NCBI RefSeq assembly: GCF_000425745.1
Contig: NZ_AUEA01000016.1
Span: forward strand, 1-64,000
DNA from: Pseudomonas cremoricolorata DSM 17059 = NBRC 16634
GTDB lineage: Bacteria > Pseudomonadota > Gammaproteobacteria > Pseudomonadales > Pseudomonadaceae
Reading direction: 5' to 3'
Length of the DNA stretch: 64,000 bases
The position numbers were made by a program, and so were the translations under genes. The notes below the pieces were generated by a model. That model saw only the letters and a program-made list of their open reading frames with translations. It did no database searches and had not been told where the DNA came from. Shown in pieces: positions 34,464-43,345 of the stretch. Every line of letters begins with the position of its first letter. The stretch's first letter is position 1.

Positions 34464-35434
34464 TGCTCGATCCGGCGCGAAGTTTCGACATCATCGGCGA
34501 CGTCCACGGTTGTGCGCAGACCCTGGAACGCCTGCTCGACACCCTCGGCTATCACCGGCTGGGCGGGGTCTGGCGTCACCCGCGGCGCCAGGTGCTGTTT
34601 CTTGGCGACATCATCGACCGCGGCCCGCGCATCCGCGAGGCCCTGCACCTGGTGCACGACATGGTCGAGGCCGGCCAAGCGCTGTGCATCATGGGCAACC
34701 ACGAGTACAACGCGCTGGGCTGGGTCACGCCGGCGCTGCCGGGCAGCGACAAGACGTTCGTCCGCGAGCACACCCCGCGCCATGCCCGGCTGCTCGCCGA
34801 AACCCTGGAGCAGTTCGCTCAGCACCCCGGCGACTGGCACGACTTCACCCAGTGGTTCTACCGCCTGCCGCTGTTCCTCGATGCCGAGCGCTTCCGCCTG
34901 GTGCACGCCTGCTGGGACCCGAGCCTGATCGGCCAGTTGCGCCGGCAGTACCCCGACGGACGCATCGACCAGCATTTCATCCAGGCGTCCGCGGTGTCCG
35001 GCAGCTTTGCCTCCAGCGTCTGCAACCGCCTGCTGCGCGGCACCGACATGCGCCTGCCCGGCGGCATGACCCTGACCGGCGGCGATGGCCTGACCCGCGC
35101 GTTCTTCCGCACCAAGTTCTGGGAAGACGACCCGCAAACCTATGGTGACATCGTGTTCCAGCCCGACGCCTTGCCCGAATCAGTGGCGCGCACCCCCCTC
35201 GAACCGAGCCAGAAAACCGCCTTGCTGCGCTATGCCGAAGACGAGCCGTTGCTGTTCGTCGGCCATTACTGGCGCAGCGGGCCGCCCGGGCCGCTGCGGC
35301 CGAACCTGGCCTGTCTCGACTACAGCGCCGTGCTATACGGAAAGCTGGTGGCCTACCGCCTCGACCAGGAAACCCGCATCGACCCGAACAAGTTCGTCTG
35401 GGTCGATGTGCAGCGCGCGCAGGCCGCCCCATGA
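34463..35434 (+). CDS. Metallophosphoesterase (calcineurin-like, PrpE/ApaH-like)
   Basis: This 323-aa protein carries the full two-metal phosphoesterase set: GDVHG (near residue 12), GDIIDRGP (near 48) and GNHEYNALG (near 75), with later histidines in VHACWDP and GHYWRSG. The early GDVHGCAQTLERLL and the D-R-G-P form are like protein phosphatases and Ap4A hydrolases of the PrpE type. The substrate is unknown. It starts in the last base of the nadK stop and ends overlapping the rhomboid start by 4 nt, so all three are translationally coupled. Confidence 0.88.
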   Translation: MLDPARSFDIIGDVHGCAQTLERLLDTLGYHRLGGVWRHPRRQVLFLGDIIDRGPRIREALHLVHDMVEAGQALCIMGNHEYNALGWVTPALPGSDKTFVREHTPRHARLLAETLEQFAQHPGDWHDFTQWFYRLPLFLDAERFRLVHACWDPSLIGQLRRQYPDGRIDQHFIQASAVSGSFASSVCNRLLRGTDMRLPGGMTLTGGDGLTRAFFRTKFWEDDPQTYGDIVFQPDALPESVARTPLEPSQKTALLRYAEDEPLLFVGHYWRSGPPGPLRPNLACLDYSAVLYGKLVAYRLDQETRIDPNKFVWVDVQRAQAAP

Positions 35435-36315
35435 GTATCGTTCAGGTCATGCGCCTGCCCCTTGCCCACGACCTCAGCGGCTTCGTGCAGATGCTGCAGC
35501 GCCTGCGCGTGCCGCACCGGGTCAGTGAAGAGGGTGATGTGCAAGTGCTGTGGGCGCCGCAGGCGCTGGCCGATGAGCTGCGCGAGTTGTATCGGCGTTA
35601 TCCCCAAGGCGACCCGAACCTGCAACTGCAGGGTGCAGAGCAGGACGCGCCGGCGTCGCGTCAGCCGAGCGCGCCCTCGCTGCTCGACCAGGCGCGGGCG
35701 TGCAAGGTCACCTTTGCGGCCATTCTTCTGAGCGTGCTGGTCGCAGGCATCACCAGCCTGGGCGACAACCTGGCCACAGTGGGCTGGTTCACTTTCCTCG
35801 AAGTGCGCGTGCAGGGCGACTACCTGCACTTCACCTCATTGGCCCAGGGCCTGGCCGACGGGCAGTACTGGCGGCTGTGGTCGCCGATGTTGCTGCACTT
35901 TGGCGTGCTGCACCTGGCGATGAACAGCCTGTGGTATTGGGAACTGGGGCGGCGCATCGAACTGCGCCAGGGGCCGTGGATGCTGCTTGGCCTGACCCTG
36001 CTGTTCGCCCTGGTGTCCAACCTCGCGCAGCATTTCACCAGCGGCCCCAGCCTGTTCGGCGGCTTGTCCGGTGTGCTGTATGGCCTGCTCGGACACGTGT
36101 GGCTGTACCAGCGGCTGGCGCCCAACGCGCAGTTCGCTCTGCCGCGTGGTGTGCTGGTGATGATGCTGGTGTGGTTGCTGGTCTGCCTGAGCGGGGTGGT
36201 CGGCCAGCTGGGGCTGGGGCAGATCGCCAATGCGGCGCATGTCGGCGGACTGCTCATCGGTTGCCTGACCGGCCTCTTGGGCGGCGCATTGGCGCGGCGT
36301 AAACTATCGGCTTGA
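35431..36315 (+). CDS. Rhomboid family intramembrane serine protease (GlpG-like)
   Basis: This 294-aa protein has a cytoplasmic N-terminal domain of about 85 residues and then six membrane helices. The catalytic serine is S213 in GGLSGVLYG, and the paired histidine is H270 in ANAAHVGG. These and the HFGVLHLAMNSLWYW oxyanion segment mark it as an active GlpG-type protease that cuts membrane-protein helices. The ATG overlaps the phosphoesterase stop by 4 nt. The symbol glpG is plausible but I give the family only. Confidence 0.92.
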   Translation: MSIVQVMRLPLAHDLSGFVQMLQRLRVPHRVSEEGDVQVLWAPQALADELRELYRRYPQGDPNLQLQGAEQDAPASRQPSAPSLLDQARACKVTFAAILLSVLVAGITSLGDNLATVGWFTFLEVRVQGDYLHFTSLAQGLADGQYWRLWSPMLLHFGVLHLAMNSLWYWELGRRIELRQGPWMLLGLTLLFALVSNLAQHFTSGPSLFGGLSGVLYGLLGHVWLYQRLAPNAQFALPRGVLVMMLVWLLVCLSGVVGQLGLGQIANAAHVGGLLIGCLTGLLGGALARRKLSA

Positions 36316-36328
36316 TTCTGGAGACGCT

Positions 36329-36589
36329 ATGTCCACTTTTGAACAAATGATCGAAAACATCACCCCCGACATCTACCAAAGCCTGAAGACTGCGGTGGAA
36401 CTGGGCCGCTGGTCGGACGGGCGCAAGCTCACCACCGAGCAGAAAGAGCTGTCGCTGCAGGCGGTGATCGCCTGGGAAATGAAAAACCTGCCCGAAGACC
36501 AGCGCACCGGCTACATGGGCCCGCAGGAATGCGCCTCCAAGTCGGCGCCGATCCCCAACATTCTGTTCAAGTCGGACTCGGTACATTGA
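36329..36589 (+). CDS. DUF1315 family protein (YeaC-like)
   Basis: This 86-aa soluble protein matches the YeaC/DUF1315 pattern. It has ITPDIYQSLKTAVELGRWSDG near the start, then LSLQAVIAWE and the late segment RTGYMGPQEC before a KSAPIPNIL tail. Function is unknown. A Shine-Dalgarno (CTGGAGACG) precedes the ATG. The stop overlaps the next start, a TTG, by 4 nt. The adjacency of this family to a DUF2797 gene is likely functional since both are tightly packed. Confidence 0.88.
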   Translation: MSTFEQMIENITPDIYQSLKTAVELGRWSDGRKLTTEQKELSLQAVIAWEMKNLPEDQRTGYMGPQECASKSAPIPNILFKSDSVH

Positions 36590-37416
36590 TCGAACTCGCT
36601 CGTGGCTCGTTGAGCAAGATGTCCGTGCGTCTGGAAGCACCCGTGGTGCAATACAGCTTTCGCCTGGACGACACGCTGGTGCCGGTCAATCCGTTGATCG
36701 GCCAGTCGCTACGCCTGGAATACCTCGGCGCCATCCATTGCAGTCATTGCGGCAAACGCACCAAGACCAGCTTCAGCCAAGGCTACTGCTACCCCTGCAT
36801 GACCAAACTGGCCCAGTGCGACCTGTGCATCATGGCCCCGGAGCGCTGCCACTACCACGCAGGCACCTGCCGCGAGCCCTCCTGGGGCGAGCAATTCTGC
36901 ATGACCGACCATGTGGTGTACCTGGCCAATTCCTCCGGCATCAAGGTCGGCATCACCCGCGCCACGCAGCTGCCCACCCGCTGGCTCGACCAGGGCGCGA
37001 TTCAGGCGTTGCCGATTCTGCGGGTCGCCACCCGCCAGCAGTCGGGCCTGGTCGAAGACCTGCTGCGCAGCCAGGTGGCCGACCGCACCAATTGGCGCGC
37101 ACTGCTCAAGGGCGAGGCCGAAGTGCTCGACCTGCCGGCTGTGCGTGAACAGATTTTCGATGCCTGCGCCGACGGCCTGCGTGAGCTGCAAGGGCGCTTC
37201 GGCCTGCAGGCGATCCAGCCTTTGGCCGATGCCGAGGTGGTGCAGATGCGCTATCCGGTCCAGGACTATCCGAAGAAGATCGTCAGCTTCAACCTCGACA
37301 AGAACCCGGTCGTCGAAGGCACGCTGCTGGGCATCAAGGGCCAGTACCTGATCTTCGACACCGGCGTGATCAATGTTCGCAAGTACACCGCCTACCAGTT
37401 GGCGGTGCTTCAGTAA
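36586..37416 (+). CDS. DUF2797 family zinc-ribbon-like protein
   Basis: This 276-aa protein has a Cys-rich first third, CSHCGK at about residues 47-52, then CYPC, CDLC and CHYHAGTC, enough for one or two zinc sites. A GIY-YIG-like stretch follows, VVYLANSSGIKVGITR...PTRWLDQGA, which resembles the nuclease core (V-Y-L...K-V-G). The similarity is my reading of the sequence. I use the TTG at 36586, which overlaps the DUF1315 stop; ATG 36619 is the alternative. pepN follows 12 nt later. Confidence 0.8.
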   Translation: MIELARGSLSKMSVRLEAPVVQYSFRLDDTLVPVNPLIGQSLRLEYLGAIHCSHCGKRTKTSFSQGYCYPCMTKLAQCDLCIMAPERCHYHAGTCREPSWGEQFCMTDHVVYLANSSGIKVGITRATQLPTRWLDQGAIQALPILRVATRQQSGLVEDLLRSQVADRTNWRALLKGEAEVLDLPAVREQIFDACADGLRELQGRFGLQAIQPLADAEVVQMRYPVQDYPKKIVSFNLDKNPVVEGTLLGIKGQYLIFDTGVINVRKYTAYQLAVLQ

Positions 37417-37428
37417 AAGGATTGCCCC

Positions 37429-40086
37429 ATGCGCACCGAACAACCGCAAGCGATCTACCTCAAGGACTACCAGGCGCCTGAGTACCTGATCGACGAGACG
37501 CACCTGACCTTCGAGCTGTTCGAGGACCACACCCTGGTGCATGCGCAACTGATCATGCGCCGCAACCCGGCGCGCGGTGCCGGGCTGCCGGCACTGGTGC
37601 TCGATGGGCAGCAACTGGAGCTGCTCAGCGTGCAGCTCGATGACCAGACCCTGAGCAGCACCGACTACCAGTGCGATGACAACAGCCTGACCCTGCACCC
37701 GCGTGGCGAGCAGTTCACCGTCGACACCAGCGTGCGCATCCACCCGGAAAGCAACACCGCGCTGGAAGGGCTGTACAAGTCTGGCAGCATGTTCTGCACC
37801 CAGTGCGAGGCCGAGGGCTTTCGCAAGATCACCTATTACCTCGACCGCCCGGATGTGATGAGCACCTTCACCACCACGGTGATCGCCGAGCAGCATCGCT
37901 ACCCGGTGCTGTTGTCCAACGGCAACCCGGTCGGCAGCGGCCCTGGCGAAGACGGCCGGCACTGGGCGACCTGGGAAGACCCGTTCAAGAAGCCGGCCTA
38001 CCTGTTCGCCCTGGTGGCCGGCGACTTGTGGTGTGTGGAAGACGTGTTCACCCGCCAGTCCGGGCGCGACGTGACCCTGCGCATCTATGTCGAGCCTGAG
38101 AACATCGACAAATGCCAGCACGCCATGGTCAGCCTGAAGAAGTCCATGCGCTGGGATGAAGAGGTGTATGGCCGCGAGTACGACCTGGACATCTTCATGA
38201 TCGTCGCGGTCAACGACTTCAACATGGGCGCCATGGAAAACAAGGGCCTGAACATCTTCAACTCCAGTTGCGTACTGGCCCGCGCCGAGACCGCCACCGA
38301 CGCTGCGCACCAGCGCGTCGAAGCGGTCGTGGCCCATGAATATTTCCACAACTGGTCGGGCAACCGCGTGACCTGCCGCGACTGGTTCCAGCTGTCGCTC
38401 AAGGAAGGTTTCACGGTGTTCCGCGACGCCGAGTTCAGTGCCGACATGAACTCGCGCACGGTCAAGCGCATCGAGGATGTCGCCTACCTGCGTACCCACC
38501 AGTTCGCTGAAGACGCCGGCCCCATGGCCCACCCGGTGCGCCCGGACAGCTTCATCGAGATTTCCAACTTCTACACCCTCACCGTGTACGAAAAGGGCTC
38601 GGAAGTGGTGCGCATGGTCCGTACTCTGTTGGGCGCCGAGGGCTTCCGTAAAGGCAGCGACCTGTACTTCGAGCGCCATGACGGCCAGGCGGTGACCTGC
38701 GACGATTTCATCCAGGCCATGGAAGATGCCAACGGCGTCGACCTGACCCAGTTCAAGCGCTGGTACGTGCAGGCCGGTACTCCGCGCCTGGCAGTCAGCG
38801 AAGCCTGGGACGCAGCGGTCGGTCAGTACAGCCTGACGTTCCGCCAGAGCTACCCGCAAACCCCAGATGGCCGCGACAAGCTGCCTTTCGTGATCCCGGT
38901 CGAGCTGGGCCTGCTGGATGCCGAAGGCCGCGACCTGCCGTTGCAGCTCGCTGACGAAACCGCCGCGCACGGCACCAGCCGCGTGCTGGCAGTGACCGAG
39001 GCCGAGCAGACCTTCGTCTTCCAAGGCCTTACAGCCAAGCCATTGCCATCGCTGCTGCGCGGCTTCAGTGCGCCGGTCAAGCTGAGCTTCCCCTACGACC
39101 GCGACCAACTGATGTTCCTCATGCAGCACGACAGCGATGGCTTCAACCGCTGGGAAGCGGGGCAGCAACTGTCGGTGCAGGTGTTGCAGGAGCTGATCGC
39201 CCAGCATCAACGCGGCGAGGCGTTCAACCTCGACCCGCGCCTGATCCAGGCCCTGGGCACGGTGCTGGCTGACGAAACCCTCGACCCTGCCATGGTCGCC
39301 GAAATGCTCTCGCTGCCGGGCGAGGCCTACCTCACGGAAATCAGCCAGGTGGCCGACGTCGATGCCATCCACGCCGCCCGCGAGTTCGCCCGCACGCAGA
39401 TCGCCGAGCAGCTGCAGCCACGCCTGTGGGCGCGCTACCAGGCCAACCGTGCGCAGTCGCGCGAAACCGCCTATGTAGCCTCGGCCGAGCACTTCGCCCG
39501 CCGCAGCCTGCAGAACATCGCCTTGTCGTATTTGATGCTGACCGGCAACCCGGACGTGCTCGCTGCCACGCTCGAGCAATTCGAGCACTGCGACAACATG
39601 ACCGAGCGCCTGACCGCCCTGGCCGTGCTGGTCAACTCGCCGTTCAGCGCCGAGCGGGCCAAGGCGCTGGAAGCCTTCGCCGAGCACTTCAAGGACAACC
39701 CGCTGGTAATGGACCAGTGGTTCAGCGTTCAGGCCGGCAGTACCCAGCCCGGCGGCTTGGCGCGGGTCAAGGCGCTGATGCAGCACCCGGCCTTCACCCT
39801 GAAGAACCCGAACAAGGTGCGTGCGCTGATCGGCGCCTTCGCCGGGCAGAACCTGGTTAATTTCCACGCCGCGGATGGTTCGGGGTATCGCTTCCTGGCC
39901 GACCTGGTCATCGAGCTCAACGCCCTCAACCCACAGATCGCCTCGCGCCAGCTGGCGCCGCTGACCCGCTGGCGCAAGTACGACGACGCGCGCCAAGCGT
40001 TGATGAAAGGCGAGCTTGAGCGGATTCTGGCGTCCGGGTCGCTGTCGAGCGATGTGTATGAAGTGGTGAGCAAGAGCCTGGCCTGA
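37429..40086 (+). CDS. pepN: Aminopeptidase N
   Basis: This 885-aa M1 zinc aminopeptidase removes N-terminal residues from peptides in the cytoplasm. The exopeptidase motif GAMENKG precedes the zinc site HEYFH (303-307) with the third ligand E326 18 residues later. The C-terminal helical domain is complete. The length agrees with E. coli PepN (about 870). It starts 12 nt after the DUF2797 gene, with AAAGGA just before the ATG, so it is the last gene of the nadK to pepN run. No clear terminator follows. Confidence 0.98.
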   Translation: MRTEQPQAIYLKDYQAPEYLIDETHLTFELFEDHTLVHAQLIMRRNPARGAGLPALVLDGQQLELLSVQLDDQTLSSTDYQCDDNSLTLHPRGEQFTVDTSVRIHPESNTALEGLYKSGSMFCTQCEAEGFRKITYYLDRPDVMSTFTTTVIAEQHRYPVLLSNGNPVGSGPGEDGRHWATWEDPFKKPAYLFALVAGDLWCVEDVFTRQSGRDVTLRIYVEPENIDKCQHAMVSLKKSMRWDEEVYGREYDLDIFMIVAVNDFNMGAMENKGLNIFNSSCVLARAETATDAAHQRVEAVVAHEYFHNWSGNRVTCRDWFQLSLKEGFTVFRDAEFSADMNSRTVKRIEDVAYLRTHQFAEDAGPMAHPVRPDSFIEISNFYTLTVYEKGSEVVRMVRTLLGAEGFRKGSDLYFERHDGQAVTCDDFIQAMEDANGVDLTQFKRWYVQAGTPRLAVSEAWDAAVGQYSLTFRQSYPQTPDGRDKLPFVIPVELGLLDAEGRDLPLQLADETAAHGTSRVLAVTEAEQTFVFQGLTAKPLPSLLRGFSAPVKLSFPYDRDQLMFLMQHDSDGFNRWEAGQQLSVQVLQELIAQHQRGEAFNLDPRLIQALGTVLADETLDPAMVAEMLSLPGEAYLTEISQVADVDAIHAAREFARTQIAEQLQPRLWARYQANRAQSRETAYVASAEHFARRSLQNIALSYLMLTGNPDVLAATLEQFEHCDNMTERLTALAVLVNSPFSAERAKALEAFAEHFKDNPLVMDQWFSVQAGSTQPGGLARVKALMQHPAFTLKNPNKVRALIGAFAGQNLVNFHAADGSGYRFLADLVIELNALNPQIASRQLAPLTRWRKYDDARQALMKGELERILASGSLSSDVYEVVSKSLA

Positions 40087-40174
40087 TCGGCTGCGGGTAG
40101 GCTTGGCCGGAACTCCTGCGCACGACCGGCTAAGCTTGCCTTGGCGACAACGCCGAGCACAGAGGAAACCCCCC

Positions 40175-40630
40175 ATGCCCGCCAGCCCCGCTGAAACACC
40201 ACCTCTTCTACACGCCGCCTGCCACTGCGGCGGCGTGCGCTTCACGGTGAGACTGACCGACGGCCTGAACACCGCTCGGCGCTGCAACTGTTCATACTGT
40301 CGCATGCGCGGCGCGGTGGCGGTGTCGGCGGATTTGGCCGATGTTCAGGTGACGCAGGGCGAGGCGCTGCTGACGCTGTACCAGTTCAACAGCGCCGAAG
40401 CCAGGCACTACTTCTGCTCGACCTGCGGCATCTACACCTTCCATCAACGACGTTCCTCACCCGATCAGTACGGCATCAACGTGGCGTGCATCGAGGGCAT
40501 GAGCCCGTTCGATTTCGCCGAAGTGCCGGTCACCGAGGGCAGGGCGCATCCGCGTGACCGCGCCGACGGCAAGACGCGCATCGCCGGCTGGCTGCGCTAC
40601 CAGGCCAACGACGACGCTGCCCAGGGTTGA
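40175..40630 (+). CDS. GFA/CENP-V family protein
   Basis: This 151-aa protein has the zinc-binding cysteines of the Gfa family: CHCGGVRF, then CNCSYCRMRG, then CSTCGIYTFHQ. The family was named for a glutathione-dependent formaldehyde-activating enzyme, but most members, including small stand-alone ones like this, have no proven activity. An AGAGGAA ribosome site (from 40161) precedes ATG 40175. It converges with the RpiR-type regulator gene, 26 nt apart, with no terminator seen between. Confidence 0.88.
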   Translation: MPASPAETPPLLHAACHCGGVRFTVRLTDGLNTARRCNCSYCRMRGAVAVSADLADVQVTQGEALLTLYQFNSAEARHYFCSTCGIYTFHQRRSSPDQYGINVACIEGMSPFDFAEVPVTEGRAHPRDRADGKTRIAGWLRYQANDDAAQG

Positions 40631-40656
40631 CGCGCTCGGCCATCCGACGCGGGCAT

Positions 40657-41574
40657 TCAGAGTGAGGTATTGAGCTCGGAAATGAGCGTCTCGCGGTATT
40701 TCAGCGCTTGCACCGAAGCCTCGCCAAGCAAGCTCGCGACGGCACTGAGCAAGCCCTGGGCGAGCAGGGTGAAGGCGCACATGCTGTTGCTGAAGAACAG
40801 GCTGTGGTTGGGCACATAGAAGCTGTGTCGGGCGCTCTTGGCCAGCGGCGAGCTGGCCGAGTCGGTCAACGCCACCACTTCGATGCCGTGCCGAGCCGCC
40901 ACCTCGGCGGTCACCAGCACGCTTGGGGTGTAGGGGAAGCAGCTGGCAACCACCAGCACGTCGCCTGCCTCCATCTGCGCCAGGGCATCGGCGACGCCCT
41001 GGCGGCTGGAATCGAGAATGCTCACATCGGGACGCAGCATGCCCAGGCCATAGGCCATGAACAGCGCCAGCGAGTTGAACTGGCGCATGCCATGCACGCG
41101 AACGCGTTTGGCCTGGCTTAGGCGCACCACCACCTCATCGAACACCGCCGAGTCAATCTGCTCGATCATGCTGGCGATATTGGCGCTTTCCTGGCGGCCG
41201 AGCCGAGCCAGTTGGCTCAGCGGGCCGTAGTCATCGCCACCGATCACCAGCCGCGAGGCCTGGTCGCTGTAGAAGCTCTGGCCCTCGGTCAGTTCCCGGC
41301 GAAACACATCCTGCAGCTTGCTGAAACCGCTGTAGCCCAGGCGCCGGGCCAGGCGTGACAACGTCGAGGCATTGACCCCGAGTTGCTCGGCCAGCTCGGT
41401 GATGGACGACACGGCGGCGCGCTGGGGCGACTCGATCAGCGCGGTGAGCGCGCGGGTCGAACTGCTGCCCAGGGCAATGTCGACCTCTCGTTGCTCGATG
41501 GCGGTCAGCAACTGTTTGAGGCCGGCCACGGTCTCGGGCAAGTGTTCGCGGGGAAGGGACATCAGGCAATCCAT
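40657..41574 (-). CDS. RpiR/MurR-family transcriptional regulator (HTH-SIS)
   Basis: This 305-aa protein has an N-terminal HTH_6 domain (about 15-95, with ITELAEQLGVNASTLSRLARRLGYSGF as the DNA-binding helix pair). A SIS domain (about 135-280) follows, which in this family binds phosphosugars or related ligands. The start ATG overlaps the stop of the upstream hydrolase gene in TAATG, so it is the last gene of a leftward operon with the C45 hydrolase and ABC transporter. It is the likely regulator of the locus, and the dyads at 44924-44978 are candidate sites. Confidence 0.92.
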   Translation of the reverse strand: MDCLMSLPREHLPETVAGLKQLLTAIEQREVDIALGSSSTRALTALIESPQRAAVSSITELAEQLGVNASTLSRLARRLGYSGFSKLQDVFRRELTEGQSFYSDQASRLVIGGDDYGPLSQLARLGRQESANIASMIEQIDSAVFDEVVVRLSQAKRVRVHGMRQFNSLALFMAYGLGMLRPDVSILDSSRQGVADALAQMEAGDVLVVASCFPYTPSVLVTAEVAARHGIEVVALTDSASSPLAKSARHSFYVPNHSLFFSNSMCAFTLLAQGLLSAVASLLGEASVQALKYRETLISELNTSL

Positions 41575-42611
41575 TAACAGTCTACGGAAATCACACCCTC
41601 AAGATCCGCGTGACAGGTCTCGCGCTGGGTGTAGACCGCCCATTCTACAGCGCCTGCCTTGAGCTGGAAGACCGCCGTGGCCAGGGTGTTCTCATCGTCC
41701 GGGTCATCGGCTGCGCAGCGGTAGATCGGCAGCGGCTCGGCCAACTCGTCACGTAGCATGGCCAGCGCCTGGGCACCATCGAGCTCACCCTCGGCGCTGC
41801 CCAGCAACGCTTGCAGCCGCTGCTGCCGCGCCCCGGAGCTGCCGGTGATGCGTTGTGCCAGCGCGGCGAGCGGTGCGTGAACGATGTGGTTGGCATGCCC
41901 CTGACGTTGCCCCACCTCGACCAGCGCGACGCCAGCCGAGGTCGCCTCGACACTCACCAGTCGCGCCGAACCGGCCTGGCCGAAGGCGTGATGGAACGCT
42001 CCGGCACGCGGCGTACTGGAGACCGCCGCAATGGCCTCTTCCACGCTGCGGGCATCCAGCGAGGCGCGCCCCAAGATCATCCGTGGCAAGCCAGTGGGAA
42101 TCTCGCTCGGGCGCAGGTTGTTCACCGTCGCCACCACGCCGCAGGCGTTGACCGCGAAGGTGTGCCCGGGGATCGAGCCGGGGTAGGCGAAGCTGGTGAA
42201 CGCCACGCCTTCATCCGGTGTGACATGCACGATGGCGCAATCCCCGCGCAGTTGCGGCAGGCCATCTTCGTTATGCGCGATCAGGGCGCCGTCTGCGGTC
42301 TGCCCGTACACCGTGGTGCAGCCATCGACACTGGGCAGCCCCGGGTAATCACCGCGGCAGTTCCACATGAACACCTCGGCCAACGGCAGCTCTAGGCCTG
42401 CGGCGAGGCCTTCGAGTTCCTGCCAGTAGCGAGGGTAGCGGCTGCGCACCAGGGCTTGCATCCGTTGCGCCTTGTCGCTGCCGGCAAGCCCGGCCAGGTG
42501 CTGCCACAGCGGCAGTGGGCGCAGTTTGTCGTGCACCGCCGCGCGGCCGAATTCGCCCAGGCGCTGGCCGATCTCGAACGCCGAACCGGCGATGTGAAGT
42601 TGAGCGAGCAT
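41574..42611 (-). CDS. C45-type autoprocessing acyltransferase/amide hydrolase
   Basis: This 345-aa Ntn-hydrolase-fold protein resembles the acyl-CoA:6-aminopenicillanic acid acyltransferase family. The nucleophile is C98 in VDGCTTVYG, so cleavage of Gly97-Cys98 would free the catalytic cysteine. Supporting blocks are IAHNEDG, SFAYPGSIPGHTFAVN and NNLRP. Bacterial relatives cleave N-acyl or amide bonds; true penicillin activity is unlikely in this setting. GGGAGCC precedes the ATG. It lies between the ABC ATPase gene (11-nt gap) and the regulator gene (1-nt overlap), all leftward, so its substrate is probably what the transporter imports. Confidence 0.87.
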   Translation of the reverse strand: MLAQLHIAGSAFEIGQRLGEFGRAAVHDKLRPLPLWQHLAGLAGSDKAQRMQALVRSRYPRYWQELEGLAAGLELPLAEVFMWNCRGDYPGLPSVDGCTTVYGQTADGALIAHNEDGLPQLRGDCAIVHVTPDEGVAFTSFAYPGSIPGHTFAVNACGVVATVNNLRPSEIPTGLPRMILGRASLDARSVEEAIAAVSSTPRAGAFHHAFGQAGSARLVSVEATSAGVALVEVGQRQGHANHIVHAPLAALAQRITGSSGARQQRLQALLGSAEGELDGAQALAMLRDELAEPLPIYRCAADDPDDENTLATAVFQLKAGAVEWAVYTQRETCHADLEGVISVDC

Positions 42612-42622
42612 CGCAAGGCTCC

Positions 42623-43345
42623 CTAGGACACGTGCTGAAGAAATTCCCGCAGGCGCGGGCTGGGCGGATTGGCGATCAGCGCTTCGGGCTTGCCGTCTTC
42701 GGCGATGCGGCCCTTGTCGATGAAGATCAGGCGGCTGGCTACCTTGCGCGCGAAGTCCACCTCGTGGGTGACGATGACCATGGTCATGCCTTCCTCGGCC
42801 AGGGCTTTCATCACCGTCAGCACCTCATGGCGCAGTTCCGGGTCGAGCGCCGAGGTCGGCTCGTCGAACAGCATCATCTTGGGCTTGACCGCCAGCGCCC
42901 GGGCGATCGCCACGCGCTGCTGCTGACCCCCGGAAAGCTGCGACGGGTAATGATCGGCGCGCTCGGCCAGACCAACCTTGGCCAGCAGTTCGCGGCCGAG
43001 TTTGTGCGCCTCGGCCTTGCTCGCCCCGCGTACGCGGATCGGGCCGAAAGCGACGTTTTCCAGGGCGGTCATCTGCGGGAACAGGTGAAACTGCTGGAAC
43101 ACCATGCCGGCTTCCTGGCGAATCAGGCGCTCGTCGACCTTGGGGTCGTTGACCACCAGGCCGTCGACCACCAATTGCCCCTCGGTGATTTCCTCGAGCT
43201 TGTTGATGCAGCGCAGCAGGGTCGACTTGCCCGACCCCGATGGCCCGATGATCACCACCACTTCACCGCTGGCGATGTTCAGGTCGATGTTGTGCAGCAC
43301 TTGGGTGCTGCCGAAGTGCTTGGAAACGTTCTTGAATTCGATCAC
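42623..43345 (-). CDS. Amino-acid ABC transporter ATP-binding protein (GlnQ-like)
   Basis: This 240-aa ATPase powers uptake through the neighbouring permease. It has Walker A (GPSGSGKST), the Q-loop (FQQFHLFPQMTALENV), the signature LSGGQQQR, Walker B (MMLFDEPTSALDPE) and the switch histidine (VTHEVDF), all canonical for the polar amino-acid subfamily. It starts at GTG 43345, overlapping the permease stop by 4 nt (GTGA), so the two are coupled. It is followed by the C45 hydrolase. Confidence 0.95.
   Translation of the reverse strand: MIEFKNVSKHFGSTQVLHNIDLNIASGEVVVIIGPSGSGKSTLLRCINKLEEITEGQLVVDGLVVNDPKVDERLIRQEAGMVFQQFHLFPQMTALENVAFGPIRVRGASKAEAHKLGRELLAKVGLAERADHYPSQLSGGQQQRVAIARALAVKPKMMLFDEPTSALDPELRHEVLTVMKALAEEGMTMVIVTHEVDFARKVASRLIFIDKGRIAEDGKPEALIANPPSPRLREFLQHVS

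Noticed and set aside
36709..40305. Open frame of about 1200 codons on the - strand opposite pepN
   Set aside because: pepN is complete and certain. The antisense frame is low in recognisable domains and rich in His, Gln and Val, as expected for a high-GC shadow.
41574..42611. True penicillin acyltransferase or beta-lactam resistance gene
   Set aside because: It has the family nucleophile, but its neighbours are an amino-acid transporter, an aminotransferase and a regulator. Nothing points to beta-lactams.
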